Source of the DNA: an uncultured Saprospiraceae bacterium
Lineage (GTDB): Bacteria > Bacteroidota > Bacteroidia > Chitinophagales > Saprospiraceae
Length of the DNA: 64,000 nucleotides
NCBI GenBank assembly: GCA_938015435.1
Contig: CALLPN010000024.1
Location: 19,770-83,769, forward strand
Direction: 5' to 3'
Shown: positions 45,033 to 54,775 of the stretch, in pieces
How the letters are laid out: each line of letters starts with the position of its first letter
Numbering within the stretch: the first letter of the stretch is position 1
Position numbers and translations under genes: made by a program
Notes under the pieces: generated by a model
Databases searched by the model: none
What the model saw: the letters and a program-made list of their open reading frames with translations, nothing else
Told to the model about the DNA's origin: nothing

Positions 45033-46835
45033 TTATTCAATGAAATCAGCCAAAACACATACTTTCTTAAAGTTTTTGACTTCACCATCAGGATGAAATA
45101 GCTCAGCTACTATAATATATAAGCCAATTTGCGATATGTTTCCATCCATTGAAGTACCATTCCAGGTGATTAATCCTTCGGTTGCAAGAAGACTATTAGA
45201 TGCCACTTGAGTGATCTCAAATCCTTCATCATCAAATACTTTTATATTGGCCACAAAACCAGGTTTGTCTAGCTTATAACTAATAATCAAAAAGTCATTA
45301 TCGCCATCGGCATTAGGCGAAAAAACCTTTTCTATAAGCTCAAATTCATCATCTGATATTATCGCTGGTAGTAGATTGGAATTAGCTATTCCGGGAGTGG
45401 CAGATCCTGCCGAAATAGATGCAGAATGCCAGTTATCGTTGGACTGCGTATCCGCTGAAAAGCTTATTCTCTCTAGGCTTACACCTTCAGTGTCATCTAG
45501 AAGTTGGAAATGTAGATCTTCATTATAATCAAATTGATCTATATAGTCTGTGCTTGCATTTGAGTGACTTATACTTACATTTCCAGAGTCATTATTGAAT
45601 GATGGCAAATCAACTTCGATGACTTGATCGACATCATGTGAAGGGTAGATAGTGACTAAAAAATCCTTATCCTCGGTGAAGCAGAGATATTCACCTGGTA
45701 AAAGCTCTATATCTAGAGTTATAATCTTAGATTCTGCCTTGTCTATATTGGATATGATCAGGCCATTTAGATTGAGGAATTTATCAGAAGTATTAAAAAT
45801 TTCGATAAAGTCCGAACCGCCACTAAAAGGGTCCGAAAGTATTTCACTAATTGCTAAATCGCCGACACTTGGAGACACCGTTACCACAAAAGGCTCCGCA
45901 ATTGGTGTTATTATGTTACTGTTTTCATCCGATATGTTCATTATTGCTAGCTGATAAGGTGTACCGGATACAAATGAATCGTCAAAAGTTAGAAATACTT
46001 TTACACCGTCAGCTATCGCATTGCTTGGAGATCCAAATCCTTGATCCACTACATAGTTAGCTGTATTTTGAGCATTTGCGACGTCTAATATTTCATTGAA
46101 TGAAAGAAGTATCGTTTTTTCTCCTGTTACAGATAGGTTGGATAGAATAGGTCCTTCTTTATCCTCTTCAAATTTCAGAATGCTTATATCGTCATAGAAG
46201 AAATTTTCCTTTCTAGTCTCTGTGTATTTGCAATAGAAACCAAAAGTGTTGAGCGAAGAAAAACTGTAGGTGTCATCCATTACTTCGAACTCCAATTCAC
46301 TAACTCCTGTAAGTTCATAATCTGTGCTAAAGCTCCAGAGACCATCAGGATATATAGTGACTTCAATTCTAGCTTGAGCAGGATCGGAAGCAATAGCTCC
46401 ATCACTGGCAGTTGCAAGTAAAGTCTCTGTACCGCTATCTAGTCTATAAAGTTTTATAGCATCATTACTTCCAGATTCACCAATTTGTAGATAGTAACCA
46501 TTAGCTACTGTCGGATCTTCATTGTCTAATCCAAGATAAATCAATCCAAAATTACTTGAAGAAGGAGACATCTCTAATCTGAATGTCATGTCCAGTTGTA
46601 TTGTATCAGGAAATGTCAACGTTGTAAAGAGTGATGATTCTCCAGCTTCTGGTGCCATAAGCTGCAATTCGCCATCTACATTCACTACAAAATCACCAGT
46701 ATCACCAGTCCATGTAGGTCCATTAGTAAAGTCGCCGTCAGCGAAATCATCAATTAATTGAGCACTTATACTTTGAGTACAAGCGACGAATGATATCAAA
46801 AGAAAAAGACGAATAATTGTGGTTAGCGTACGCAT
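45033..46835 (-). CDS. Secreted lamin-tail-domain protein
   Basis: A 600-residue secreted protein with a signal peptide (residues 1-25, ending SISA). The N-terminal ~210 residues resemble a concanavalin-like lectin or LamG-type beta sandwich. Residues ~325-485 are a lamin-tail domain (VGDLAISEILSDPFSGGSDF, ISNIDKAESKIITLD, GVSLERISF). The C-terminal ~95 residues (VFSPNADGDNDFLIISYKLD, VKVFDDEGF-type, GLITWNGTSMDGNISQIGLY) form a CHU_C or FlgD-like Ig domain, which in Bacteroidota often serves as a T9SS type B export signal. Probably a cell-surface protein. Confidence 0.82.
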   Translation of the reverse strand: MRTLTTIIRLFLLISFVACTQSISAQLIDDFADGDFTNGPTWTGDTGDFVVNVDGELQLMAPEAGESSLFTTLTFPDTIQLDMTFRLEMSPSSSNFGLIYLGLDNEDPTVANGYYLQIGESGSNDAIKLYRLDSGTETLLATASDGAIASDPAQARIEVTIYPDGLWSFSTDYELTGVSELEFEVMDDTYSFSSLNTFGFYCKYTETRKENFFYDDISILKFEEDKEGPILSNLSVTGEKTILLSFNEILDVANAQNTANYVVDQGFGSPSNAIADGVKVFLTFDDSFVSGTPYQLAIMNISDENSNIITPIAEPFVVTVSPSVGDLAISEILSDPFSGGSDFIEIFNTSDKFLNLNGLIISNIDKAESKIITLDIELLPGEYLCFTEDKDFLVTIYPSHDVDQVIEVDLPSFNNDSGNVSISHSNASTDYIDQFDYNEDLHFQLLDDTEGVSLERISFSADTQSNDNWHSASISAGSATPGIANSNLLPAIISDDEFELIEKVFSPNADGDNDFLIISYKLDKPGFVANIKVFDDEGFEITQVASNSLLATEGLITWNGTSMDGNISQIGLYIIVAELFHPDGEVKNFKKVCVLADFIE

Positions 46836-46892
46836 GATAGCTTTATATATTCAAATGGTCGTTAAATCTACTATAATTACATTAATACAAAG

Positions 46893-46900
46893 TAAATTTG
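46893..46900 (+). promoter_or_regulatory. Promoter-like -7 box TAAATTTG before asd
   Basis: Matches the Bacteroidota -7 consensus TAnnTTTG, 42 bases before the asd ATG. No TTG at -33 was found, so support is moderate. Confidence 0.35.
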
Positions 46901-46941
46901 TATGAGCAAATGTCAATATAAATAGTCTATAAATATAATCC

Positions 46942-47937
46942 ATGAAGATAGCAATAGTAGGAGCTACAGGGCTCGTCGGACAAGTAATGCAACAAGTGTT
47001 GACCGAGAGAAAAATCCATGCAGATGAATGGTTGTTAGTGGCATCACAAAGATCTGCAGGTAAAAAGTTGTCGTGGGAAGGGAAGGAATATACCCTCATT
47101 ACTAATAAGGAGGCTGTAGAAGCGAAGCCAGATATTGCAATATTTTCGGCGGGAGGATCGGTATCATTGGAGTGGGCTCCAAAATTTGCTGAAATCGGTT
47201 GCTACGTTATCGACAATAGTTCTGCTTGGAGAATGGATCCGACCAAAAAACTAATAGTACCTGAGATTAATGGTGATCAGCTTACCAAAGAAGATAAAAT
47301 TATTGCCAATCCTAATTGTTCTACGATTCAGATGGTACTAGCCTTGTCTGGTATTCATCGCAAATATGGTTTGAACAGATTAGTAATTTCGACTTATCAA
47401 TCATACTCTGGAACAGGGTCTGTAGCAGTTCGTCAATACAATACCGAGCGTGATAATAAAGAAGCTAAGGGGGAAGATCGTGCGTATCCGCATCCGATTT
47501 TTGCCAATTGTATCCCTCACTGTGATGTGTTTTTAGATAATGATTACACCAAAGAAGAAATGAAATTGGTAAACGAAACGCAAAAAATATTATCTGATGA
47601 ACATATTAAGATTACAGCTACAGCTGTGAGAGTTCCTGTAAATGGAGGCCATTCAGAATCTGTAAATGTAGAACTCAATACCACTTTTGAGATCAATGAT
47701 ATTAGGACTTTATTAGCCGCGACACCAGGAGTAGTAGTAATGGATGATTTAGCCAACAATTATTATCCTACACCATTGCATGCCCATCATAAAGATGACG
47801 TATTTGTAGGTAGGATCCGTAGAGATGATTCGGTAGAGAATGGTCTCAATCTTTGGATCGTTTCTGATAATCTACGTAAAGGAGCGGCCACTAATGCAGT
47901 ACAGATTGCTGAAAAAATTATATCACGATTCTTCTAG
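46942..47937 (+). CDS. asd: Aspartate-semialdehyde dehydrogenase
   Basis: A 331-residue enzyme reducing aspartyl phosphate to aspartate semialdehyde with NADPH, for lysine, threonine, methionine and diaminopimelate synthesis. The nucleotide-binding motif GATGLVG is at the N-terminus. The catalytic cysteine is Cys126 in NPNCSTIQMVLAL, and the substrate-binding VPVNGGHSESV and RIRRD segments are present. Length is normal. A small membrane protein gene follows after 10 bases. NADPH may come from the nearby transhydrogenase, which is only a loose connection. Confidence 0.97.
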   Translation: MKIAIVGATGLVGQVMQQVLTERKIHADEWLLVASQRSAGKKLSWEGKEYTLITNKEAVEAKPDIAIFSAGGSVSLEWAPKFAEIGCYVIDNSSAWRMDPTKKLIVPEINGDQLTKEDKIIANPNCSTIQMVLALSGIHRKYGLNRLVISTYQSYSGTGSVAVRQYNTERDNKEAKGEDRAYPHPIFANCIPHCDVFLDNDYTKEEMKLVNETQKILSDEHIKITATAVRVPVNGGHSESVNVELNTTFEINDIRTLLAATPGVVVMDDLANNYYPTPLHAHHKDDVFVGRIRRDDSVENGLNLWIVSDNLRKGAATNAVQIAEKIISRFF

Positions 47938-47947
47938 TTTGCTTGGT

Positions 47948-48442
47948 ATGAAGTTATCGGAGACAAAAAACGATAATCCACTATTAAGAAATAATATAAT
48001 TGTATATATAGCATTAGGCATGGTATTGTCTTTAGCTTTTGGCGTGGAGTATGATTGTGTTGGGTCGGAATTATTTTCACAATATTATGGAAGTCCATTT
48101 GTTTTTATGAGACAATCTTTAGCTTCTTCATTAGAATTCAATTATTCTATTTTGGGATTGATATTGAATGTTCTACTTTGGAGTGTTCTGATTTTCTTTA
48201 TCAGGAATCAAGCGTTCAGAATTCTATCTAAGTCAAAAGTGAAATCAAAAAACATTATTGTCCTGTATAATCTGCTTGGTGTTTTTCTAATTGGATTTTC
48301 TTCTGTCATAATAACTAGCCATTTAATCTTCTTGGAAAATTCTTTCTCTGAAAATTCTAATTATTGGTATTTCGGCTTGGATGCAGCGGCCGAAAAATGG
48401 GGTTTGGAATGCGATTGTAAACCTATATTGTTCAAAATGTAG
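47948..48442 (+). CDS. Small membrane protein of unknown function
   Basis: About 164 residues from the ATG at 47948; the frame opens at 47840 inside asd, but the inner start lies only 10 bases after the asd stop and is preferred. Three membrane helices are visible (about residues 18-36, 72-92 and 112-134). The C-terminal part has WYFGLDAAAEKWGLECDCKP, with a CDC motif. No family was recognised. It may be co-transcribed with asd. Confidence 0.6.
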   Translation: MKLSETKNDNPLLRNNIIVYIALGMVLSLAFGVEYDCVGSELFSQYYGSPFVFMRQSLASSLEFNYSILGLILNVLLWSVLIFFIRNQAFRILSKSKVKSKNIIVLYNLLGVFLIGFSSVIITSHLIFLENSFSENSNYWYFGLDAAAEKWGLECDCKPILFKM

Positions 48443-48594
48443 CATTCTGAATTTCTGAATTCCGAAGATTGATTAATTGGAGAAAGTGAATACACCATCA
48501 AGTGCATACATAGTTCTGTAATTAATTGTTATTTCCCTAGTATTGAAATAATGTTCTGTTGCTTTTTTCTTTAGGATTGAATTTTTAAACTTCC

Positions 48595-48624
48595 TTGTTA
48601 TTGCAATTCAAAAGGTTATTTTTG
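48595..48624 (+). promoter_or_regulatory. Consensus Bacteroidota promoter of pntAB
   Basis: TTG at 48595-48597, a 19-base spacer and TATTTTTG at 48617-48624 match the -33/-7 consensus (TTTG, about 19 bases, TAnnTTTG) of the Bacteroidota primary sigma factor. The pntA ATG is 26 bases downstream of the -7 box. Confidence 0.65.
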
Positions 48625-48650
48625 AATTCAAGATAATACACCAATTTTAT

Positions 48651-50189
48651 ATGAAAGTAGGGATTCCAAGTGAAATTGCCGCAGGAGAGCAAAGGGTAGG
48701 TGCAACACCAAAAACCGTAATCAGACTAATCAAAAAGCAAGGCTTTGAAGTATATATTCAAAGCGGAGCTGGTATTAAAGCTAATTACGCTGATGCTGAG
48801 TACAGCTCTAGCGGAGCGACGATATTAGAGAGCGCTCAAGCTGTGTATGATCAAGCAGATATTATACTCAAAGTACAAGCTGTCAGCGATCATGAAATTG
48901 AAATGATGCATTCTGGCCAAGTAAGCCTAAGTTACCTTGCTCCAGGACAAAATCCTGAGCTCTTACAAAAACTAGCAACTAAAGGTGTAAATGCGATAGC
49001 GATGGACGCTATACCTCGAATATCTCGAGCCCAAAAAATGGATGTGTTGTCTTCTATGGCCAATATTGCAGGATATAGGTCTGTCATCGAAAGTGCGAAT
49101 CATTTTGGAAGGTTTTTCAATGGCCAGATCACAGCTGCAGGTAAAGTGGAACCAGCAAAAGTATTGGTGATCGGAGCGGGAGTCGCAGGCTTAGCAGCTA
49201 TAGGTACTGCCAAATCTCTAGGGGCGATTGTCAGAGCGTTCGATACGAGGATGGAAGTAGAAGAGCAGATACAGAGTATGGGAGCTAAGTTTCTCACGGT
49301 AAATATAATTGAGGATGGATCTACATCATCTGGATATAGTAAAGTGATGAGTCAAGCATTTATTGATGCAGAGATGAAATTGTTTAGCGAGCAGGCTAGT
49401 GAAGTAGATATCGTAATTACGACGGCCCAGATTCCCGGTAGGAATGCTCCGAAGTTATGGCTTGAGTATCACGTAGCGGCTATGAAATCTGGATCAGTCA
49501 TAGTAGATCTAGCGGCATCTAGCGGAGGAAATTGCACAGAGACCAAAGACGGAGAAACATATACAACTGAAAACGGAGTAACTATTATTGGTAAACTGGA
49601 TCAATTGCCTTCTCAAGCTAGCCAATTATATGGGAATAATCTATGTCATTTATTAGATGACATGGGTAAGTCCGACGATTGGAAGATCGATATGGATGAT
49701 GATGTGATCAAGCGCGCTATGGTCACCTATAATGGTGATGTAAATTGGCCACCAGAGCCTCTTCCTGTGAGTCCGCAAAAAGTTAAATCAACAACTTCAG
49801 AAAGCAATACGAATGCGACCAAAGTGGATAAATCAAATTCGAGATCCTATAGTACAGTGATTTCTTTAGTTTTTATGGGGGCACTGTTATACTTTTTAGG
49901 ACTTTATGCTCCCAAAGAGTTTATGGGCCATTTCACAGTTTTTGTTTTATCAGTATTTATAGGATGGCAGGTGATATGGAATGTGTCGCACTCTTTGCAT
50001 ACGCCACTGATGGCAGTAACTAATGCAATAAGCGGAATCATCATCATAGGTGGATTATTGCTAACTGAACATGATTTGACATCGCCTATGACTATTGTTG
50101 CTTTAATAGCGATTCTGGTAGCAATGATCAATATTGCAGGTGGCTTTTTTGTCACTAATCGAATGCTCAAGATGTTTCGAAAAAAGTAA
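48651..50189 (+). CDS. pntA: NAD(P) transhydrogenase subunit alpha
   Basis: A 512-residue proton-translocating transhydrogenase subunit, fused alpha1 plus alpha2. The dI domain starts [20 protein letters not shown] and has the NAD-binding loop [22 protein letters not shown] (near residue 171). The C-terminal ~115 residues hold four membrane helices (about residues 405-507). Together with PntB it transfers hydride from NADH to NADP+, driven by the proton gradient, giving NADPH for biosynthesis. pntB follows after 68 bases. A near-consensus promoter precedes it. Confidence 0.97.
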   Translation: MKVGIPSEIAAGEQRVGATPKTVIRLIKKQGFEVYIQSGAGIKANYADAEYSSSGATILESAQAVYDQADIILKVQAVSDHEIEMMHSGQVSLSYLAPGQNPELLQKLATKGVNAIAMDAIPRISRAQKMDVLSSMANIAGYRSVIESANHFGRFFNGQITAAGKVEPAKVLVIGAGVAGLAAIGTAKSLGAIVRAFDTRMEVEEQIQSMGAKFLTVNIIEDGSTSSGYSKVMSQAFIDAEMKLFSEQASEVDIVITTAQIPGRNAPKLWLEYHVAAMKSGSVIVDLAASSGGNCTETKDGETYTTENGVTIIGKLDQLPSQASQLYGNNLCHLLDDMGKSDDWKIDMDDDVIKRAMVTYNGDVNWPPEPLPVSPQKVKSTTSESNTNATKVDKSNSRSYSTVISLVFMGALLYFLGLYAPKEFMGHFTVFVLSVFIGWQVIWNVSHSLHTPLMAVTNAISGIIIIGGLLLTEHDLTSPMTIVALIAILVAMINIAGGFFVTNRMLKMFRKK

Positions 50190-50257
50190 AATCTTAATTT
50201 CTAAACAGTCGCAAGGTTTCTCATTACCATCCATCAATTAATAATTAATATCAACTA

Positions 50258-51655
50258 ATGATATCATCACAATTACAATTAGCGTCATACCTTTTAGCTA
50301 GTATTCTTTTTATACTAAGTCTAGGTGGACTATCATCTCAGGAATCAGCCAGAAGAGGGGTATGGTTTGGTATCATTGGTATGATCATAGCTGTGCTTTC
50401 GACGATCTTTGGCGAAGGAATAGAAGGTCATGCCTATATTATAGCGGCTATTGTGGTGGGAGCCTTGGTGGGCATCTTGGTAGCACGCAAGGTAGAGATG
50501 ACTTCTATGCCTCAGTTGGTTGCCATACTTCACAGCTTTGTTGGATTGGCGGCAGTTCTAGTTGGGTATGGATCTTATTTGGACCCTGAGACCCAATCCT
50601 TGATAGGTGCAGATCGTACGATTCACTTGATCGAAATTTTTATAGGTGTTTTTATTGGAGCAATTACATTTACTGGATCCATAGTGGCCTGGGGTAAGCT
50701 CGATGGTAAAATTGGAAGTAAACCGTTGCTCTATCCTGGGCGGCATTTAGTGAATATATCATTAGTAATTGGGGCTATAGTTTTGTGTTATTTTTTCGTT
50801 CAAGGGATTGGGAATGAAGGAATGTATGCATTATATCTCATGACCGCTATAGCGTTATTTATAGGTGTTATGCTAGTCATGGCAATAGGAGGTGCAGATA
50901 TGCCGGTGGTTGTGTCTATGCTCAATTCTTATTCTGGATGGGCAGCTGCAGCAGCAGGGTTCATGTTAGGAAATGATTTACTCATAGTCACGGGTGCTCT
51001 TGTTGGGAGTTCTGGAGCCATATTATCCATTATTATGTGTGAGGCAATGAATAGATCATTTTGGTCTGTAATTTTTGGTGGTTTTGGAGCAGCTCCGACT
51101 GGTGAGGCGATGGAAGTGACGGGCGACGTAACTGCTGCGGATCATGCTGAAGTAGCTCAGATGCTAAAGGATGCCGAAAGTGTGGTGATCGTGCCTGGAT
51201 ATGGTATGGCAGTTGCCAAAGCGCAGTATCCTATACATGCAATGGTAGATCATTTGCTGGCAGAGGGTAAGCTAGTCAGGTTTGCTATACACCCTGTAGC
51301 AGGAAGGTTGCCTGGGCATATGAATGTTTTGTTAGCAGAAGCGAATGTCTCTTATGACATAGTACAAGAGATGGATGAAATTAATGAAGACCTGCCAGAT
51401 ACAGACATAGTCCTAGTGATCGGTGCCAATGATATAGTAAATCCATCCGCACAAGACGATCCTAATAGTCCGATTGCAGGAATGCCAGTGATAGAGGCTT
51501 GGCAAGCGAAACAAGTAGTGGTTATGAAAAGATCGATGGCCACAGGATATGCTGGAGTGCAGAATCCGCTTTTCTTTAAAGAGAATACCGATATGTTATA
51601 CGGAGATGCAAGAGATAGTGTACTGAAAATTAATGATGAATTGCTACGAGTGTAA
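50258..51655 (+). CDS. pntB: NAD(P) transhydrogenase subunit beta
   Basis: A 465-residue subunit that contains the dII membrane part (about eight or nine helices; [34 protein letters not shown]) and the cytoplasmic NADP-binding dIII domain at the end ([16 protein letters not shown], then [47 protein letters not shown]). Length and motifs match PntB. It is the second gene of the pntAB operon. No plus-strand terminator was seen directly downstream. Confidence 0.97.
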   Translation: MISSQLQLASYLLASILFILSLGGLSSQESARRGVWFGIIGMIIAVLSTIFGEGIEGHAYIIAAIVVGALVGILVARKVEMTSMPQLVAILHSFVGLAAVLVGYGSYLDPETQSLIGADRTIHLIEIFIGVFIGAITFTGSIVAWGKLDGKIGSKPLLYPGRHLVNISLVIGAIVLCYFFVQGIGNEGMYALYLMTAIALFIGVMLVMAIGGADMPVVVSMLNSYSGWAAAAAGFMLGNDLLIVTGALVGSSGAILSIIMCEAMNRSFWSVIFGGFGAAPTGEAMEVTGDVTAADHAEVAQMLKDAESVVIVPGYGMAVAKAQYPIHAMVDHLLAEGKLVRFAIHPVAGRLPGHMNVLLAEANVSYDIVQEMDEINEDLPDTDIVLVIGANDIVNPSAQDDPNSPIAGMPVIEAWQAKQVVVMKRSMATGYAGVQNPLFFKENTDMLYGDARDSVLKINDELLRV

Positions 51656-52241
51656 TTTATATTGCCATCTAATCGACCTTCTAATAACCGCAATAGAATA
51701 ACATAATACTCTTTCGGGTAAAGTACCAGTCTTGTGAATAAATTGATACACAACGAAATACTAATGCATAAAAAAACCAAGTATAATTTCTCTTGGAGGA
51801 GAATTATACTTGGTGTAATTATTCATCTTATGATGAGTAAACTGTCAAACATAAATTAATTGCCCAATCAACTTTATGTTTTCAACTGAATACATCAAAA
51901 AAATAAAAATTAGTTAGAAGAGAAAGTTCGAAAATATATACAAACACCTACGAATGTTATTTTACGGCTTTCGCTTTCTATATTCAAATTTCCACTGGTC
52001 CCTTTGGAGTTTACAGGGTTCATCAAAAAACTTTCCAATGATACTAAAATATATCTATTTAGTAACGTAGATTTCCATAAAATAACGCTGATATGCTATA
52101 TAATGACATGGAATTACAAGTAATTATGTTTAATGTTATTAATTGATATATGTTAAAAGAAGATTATTATTCAATCAAATTTCGACTTGAAACCGACTTG
52201 TTTTGTTTTGTAGTCCAATTCCTGCCAAAAACGTAAATTTC
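51656..52241. other. Intergenic region with an orphan minus-strand terminator
   Basis: About 585 bases. The region 51770-51814 holds a strong hairpin with its T-run on the minus strand. No minus-strand gene is recognisable between it and the next gene at 52242, so a small minus-strand RNA (within about 51815-52150) is possible. No protein-like frame was seen. Confidence 0.5.
51770..51814 (-). terminator. Orphan minus-strand terminator
   Basis: ACCAAGTATAATT and AATTATACTTGGT form a perfect 13-base stem. A run of A residues precedes it on the plus strand (a T-run on the minus strand), and no T-run follows on the plus strand. It may instead protect the pntAB transcript end as a hairpin. Confidence 0.6.
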
Positions 52242-53090
52242 ATGAAAATTAAACTCCTAATAGTTTTAACAGCCTTTTCGGCACCATTTTTTGCTCAATC
52301 TGGCCCAGAGGAGGTAGTACAAGAGTTCTTTCAGGCGATGGCGGATATTGATACTCTTTACCTCGAACAAGTACTTATGGACGACTTAACTTTGTCTAGC
52401 TCATTTCTAGTTGATGAAGTTAATACTATCGGAAAAGGTACTAAAGAACAGTTTATTCAATCTATAGCAAGATCTGAAGTAGGGGAGCTCGACGAGCAAA
52501 TATCTAATTTGAAGGTAGAACGCGATCAAGGGCTTGCAAATGTTTGGATGGATTATACTTTTTACTATCGAGGAAAGCTAAGTCACTGTGGTGTAAATAA
52601 TTTTAGTTTGGTGTTAGAAAACAAGAGTTGGAAGATAGTCTCTTTAGCAGATAGCAGGCGTAAGACTGATTGTAGATCTCATGAGGCTAAATTATTGATT
52701 AATGATATGCTAGACAATTGGCATCTTGGTGCAACTAACGCTGATAGCACATTGTATTTTGATCTGATGGCAAATAACTCAATATATGTAGGTACGGATA
52801 AAAGTGAGGTATGGAGTAAACGAGATTTTCTAAATTTTGCTGCACCATATTTCGCTAAAGGTAAGGCGTGGGCATTTACTAAAATAGATCGAAATATATA
52901 CTCAAAGGATTATGTCAATGTAGCTTGGTTTGATGAAGTGTTGGATACTTGGATGGGCCCTTGTAGAGGTTCAGGTGTAGTTACCAAAGATGAAAATGGA
53001 CAATGGAAAGTACAGCATTATATTTTATCTGTGGCAGTCGACAATGAGGATATCAATGACTATATTGAAATCATAAATAAGAAAAAGTAA
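52242..53090 (+). CDS. Secreted protein with two NTF2-like (SnoaL-type) domains
   Basis: About 282 residues from the ATG at 52242 with a signal peptide (MKIKLLIVLTAFSAPFFAQ). Two NTF2-like folds in tandem can be seen: the first starts GPEEVVQEFFQAMADIDTLYL and ends NNFSLVLENKSWKIVSLADS; the second starts LLINDMLDNWHLGATNADST and ends GSGVVTKDENGQWKVQHYIL. Such small cone-shaped domains bind ligands or act as enzymes of unknown specificity; the second domain resembles the calcium/calmodulin kinase association type. A bidirectional terminator lies downstream. Confidence 0.78.
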   Translation: MKIKLLIVLTAFSAPFFAQSGPEEVVQEFFQAMADIDTLYLEQVLMDDLTLSSSFLVDEVNTIGKGTKEQFIQSIARSEVGELDEQISNLKVERDQGLANVWMDYTFYYRGKLSHCGVNNFSLVLENKSWKIVSLADSRRKTDCRSHEAKLLINDMLDNWHLGATNADSTLYFDLMANNSIYVGTDKSEVWSKRDFLNFAAPYFAKGKAWAFTKIDRNIYSKDYVNVAWFDEVLDTWMGPCRGSGVVTKDENGQWKVQHYILSVAVDNEDINDYIEIINKKK

Positions 53091-53146
53091 TACTGTCATT
53101 TTTGATTGATAAAAATTCATGTCTTTTTCTTTTTTTCATGAAAAAA

Positions 53147-53177
53147 AATCCCGCTCAATGTTAAGTTGAGCGGGATT
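53147..53177. terminator. Bidirectional terminator (53147-53177)
   Basis: AATCCCGCTCAA and TTGAGCGGGATT form a perfect 12-base stem, with an A-run on the left and T-rich bases on the right. It lies between the convergent NTF2-like and DUF937-OmpA genes. Confidence 0.85.
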
Positions 53178-53202
53178 CGTTTGTTTTGGCTTTTCGTTAG
53201 AA

Positions 53203-54585
53203 TTATTTAATTACAATATCTACTTTTCCAGCTGCCGCTTTTGCAGCATCTTCGTTTCCTTTACCTACGGCTGAAATTTGATCTTTATTTACACCGAGCG
53301 TAACTAGCATATCTCTAATGACATTAGCTCTTTTGTCTGCAAAGTCAGCGTTTTCTTTTCCATCTTTTCCATCCGCAGTATGTACGTGGACTTCTATTTT
53401 TCCAGTCGCATTTGACTTGAGTGCAGCGGCTAGACCTTGAACTTCTGCTTTAGAGAATCCTTCAATTCTATGACCTTCCTTTTTAAATTTGATGTCAGAT
53501 AAAGCATACGTTTTTTCTGCTCCAGCTTTCTTGACAATCATATTGCTGAACATCATTTTCATTCTAGCTAATTTGATTCGATCAAACATGCTAGTAATTT
53601 TAGTTCTCAATGTAACTGGCAGCGAAGCCGCTGATATTAAGACTTTTCCAGAGCCATCAAGTATATTGTTTTCAGAATCAACATCATATGATCCAGAACT
53701 GTGAACAACGGCACCCGATCCTGATACGATATCTAGATTATCGTTTACATCATAGTCGGTGTAATTTGCAGTAGTTGCTGCCTTTAATGTCATGCTTTTA
53801 GTGTCTGTGGTTTTTCCTTCTTCAGCGTTCATTTCTACTGCCTGCGCAATTCTAGTTGGTGCTTCTTTCACTTCTACTTTACTGGTTTCGGTGGTGGGAG
53901 CGGTTGTTTCGGTAACCTTCTTGTCGCCATTTTGCATAAAATACCATATAGCACATGCAGCTAAAGCTAAGGGGAGTAACCACTTTAGAAAGCCCATACC
54001 TCCACCTTCAGAAGTAGAGTCACTTGTATTTGCTGAAGCGCTCATTTTTGTAGATGCTCCACCTCCTAGTAAGCTTCCAAGCCCAGGAACAAGATTCATA
54101 ACTTCGGACTTCTGATCATTTAAATAAGAGCTAAGTCCTCCTGCATCCAAGTTGTTGCCTTTTACAACTCCAGCTAGCTTGTTAATTACTAAAGGAGCTA
54201 AAAACTTTAATAGCATTCCTCCGACACCTTTGCCTAGGCCAGTTTTGCTTAATAGCATGTCTAATACTCCAGACTGGCTATTGCCAAAGATATTACCTAA
54301 TAAATCAGCTCCGGTGTCTAACCAGCCACTTCTTTTATTATCATTGCCTAATACTCCCATGATATCGCCCAGGTTGTCATCGCCATACCCTCCATTTTTA
54401 AATAAATCTAGAAGTCCACCCGCTCCGCTAGTACTACTTCCTTTATTGATGACTCCACCAATGATAGCAGGGAGAAACATCTTTACAGCAGATTTAACCA
54501 TCCCATTTTCGATGCCTAATACACCTGATACTTTGTCGACAACTGCATTTGTCATCATGCCTTTTACACCGTCTAATAAGCCCAT
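53203..54585 (-). CDS. DUF937-OmpA fusion protein
   Basis: A 460-residue protein. The first ~185 residues belong to DUF937/YidB-like sequences (MGLLDGVKGMMTNAVVDKVSG, MFLPAIIGGVINKGSSTSG, FLAPLVINKLAGVV), rich in glycine and leucine. A single membrane helix follows (residues ~206-222, GFLKWLLPLALAACAIWYFM). After a threonine/serine-rich linker (TETTAPTTETSKVEV), the C-terminal ~130 residues are an OmpA-like peptidoglycan-binding domain (KFKKEGHRIEGFSKAEVQGL, VHVHTADGKDGKENADFADK, RANVIRDMLVTLGVNKDQIS). Such fusions may link cytoplasmic or membrane complexes to the cell wall; function unknown. Confidence 0.85.
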   Translation of the reverse strand: MGLLDGVKGMMTNAVVDKVSGVLGIENGMVKSAVKMFLPAIIGGVINKGSSTSGAGGLLDLFKNGGYGDDNLGDIMGVLGNDNKRSGWLDTGADLLGNIFGNSQSGVLDMLLSKTGLGKGVGGMLLKFLAPLVINKLAGVVKGNNLDAGGLSSYLNDQKSEVMNLVPGLGSLLGGGASTKMSASANTSDSTSEGGGMGFLKWLLPLALAACAIWYFMQNGDKKVTETTAPTTETSKVEVKEAPTRIAQAVEMNAEEGKTTDTKSMTLKAATTANYTDYDVNDNLDIVSGSGAVVHSSGSYDVDSENNILDGSGKVLISAASLPVTLRTKITSMFDRIKLARMKMMFSNMIVKKAGAEKTYALSDIKFKKEGHRIEGFSKAEVQGLAAALKSNATGKIEVHVHTADGKDGKENADFADKRANVIRDMLVTLGVNKDQISAVGKGNEDAAKAAAGKVDIVIK

Positions 54586-54775
54586 AATAATTGTTTTTTT
54601 GTTTTGTGAATAAGACGATCCTTTAGTAATGGGACCTTCTTGTGAAATATTATTCTGTTTGAGATCAGTTATTGGAATGGTAAAGTAGACTTTTTATACA
54701 AGAGTACCCAGTAATTATGGTATCCATTACTTTTATTTCAATACGTTAAAGCCTAGAAATTAAATTTTTAGATGC

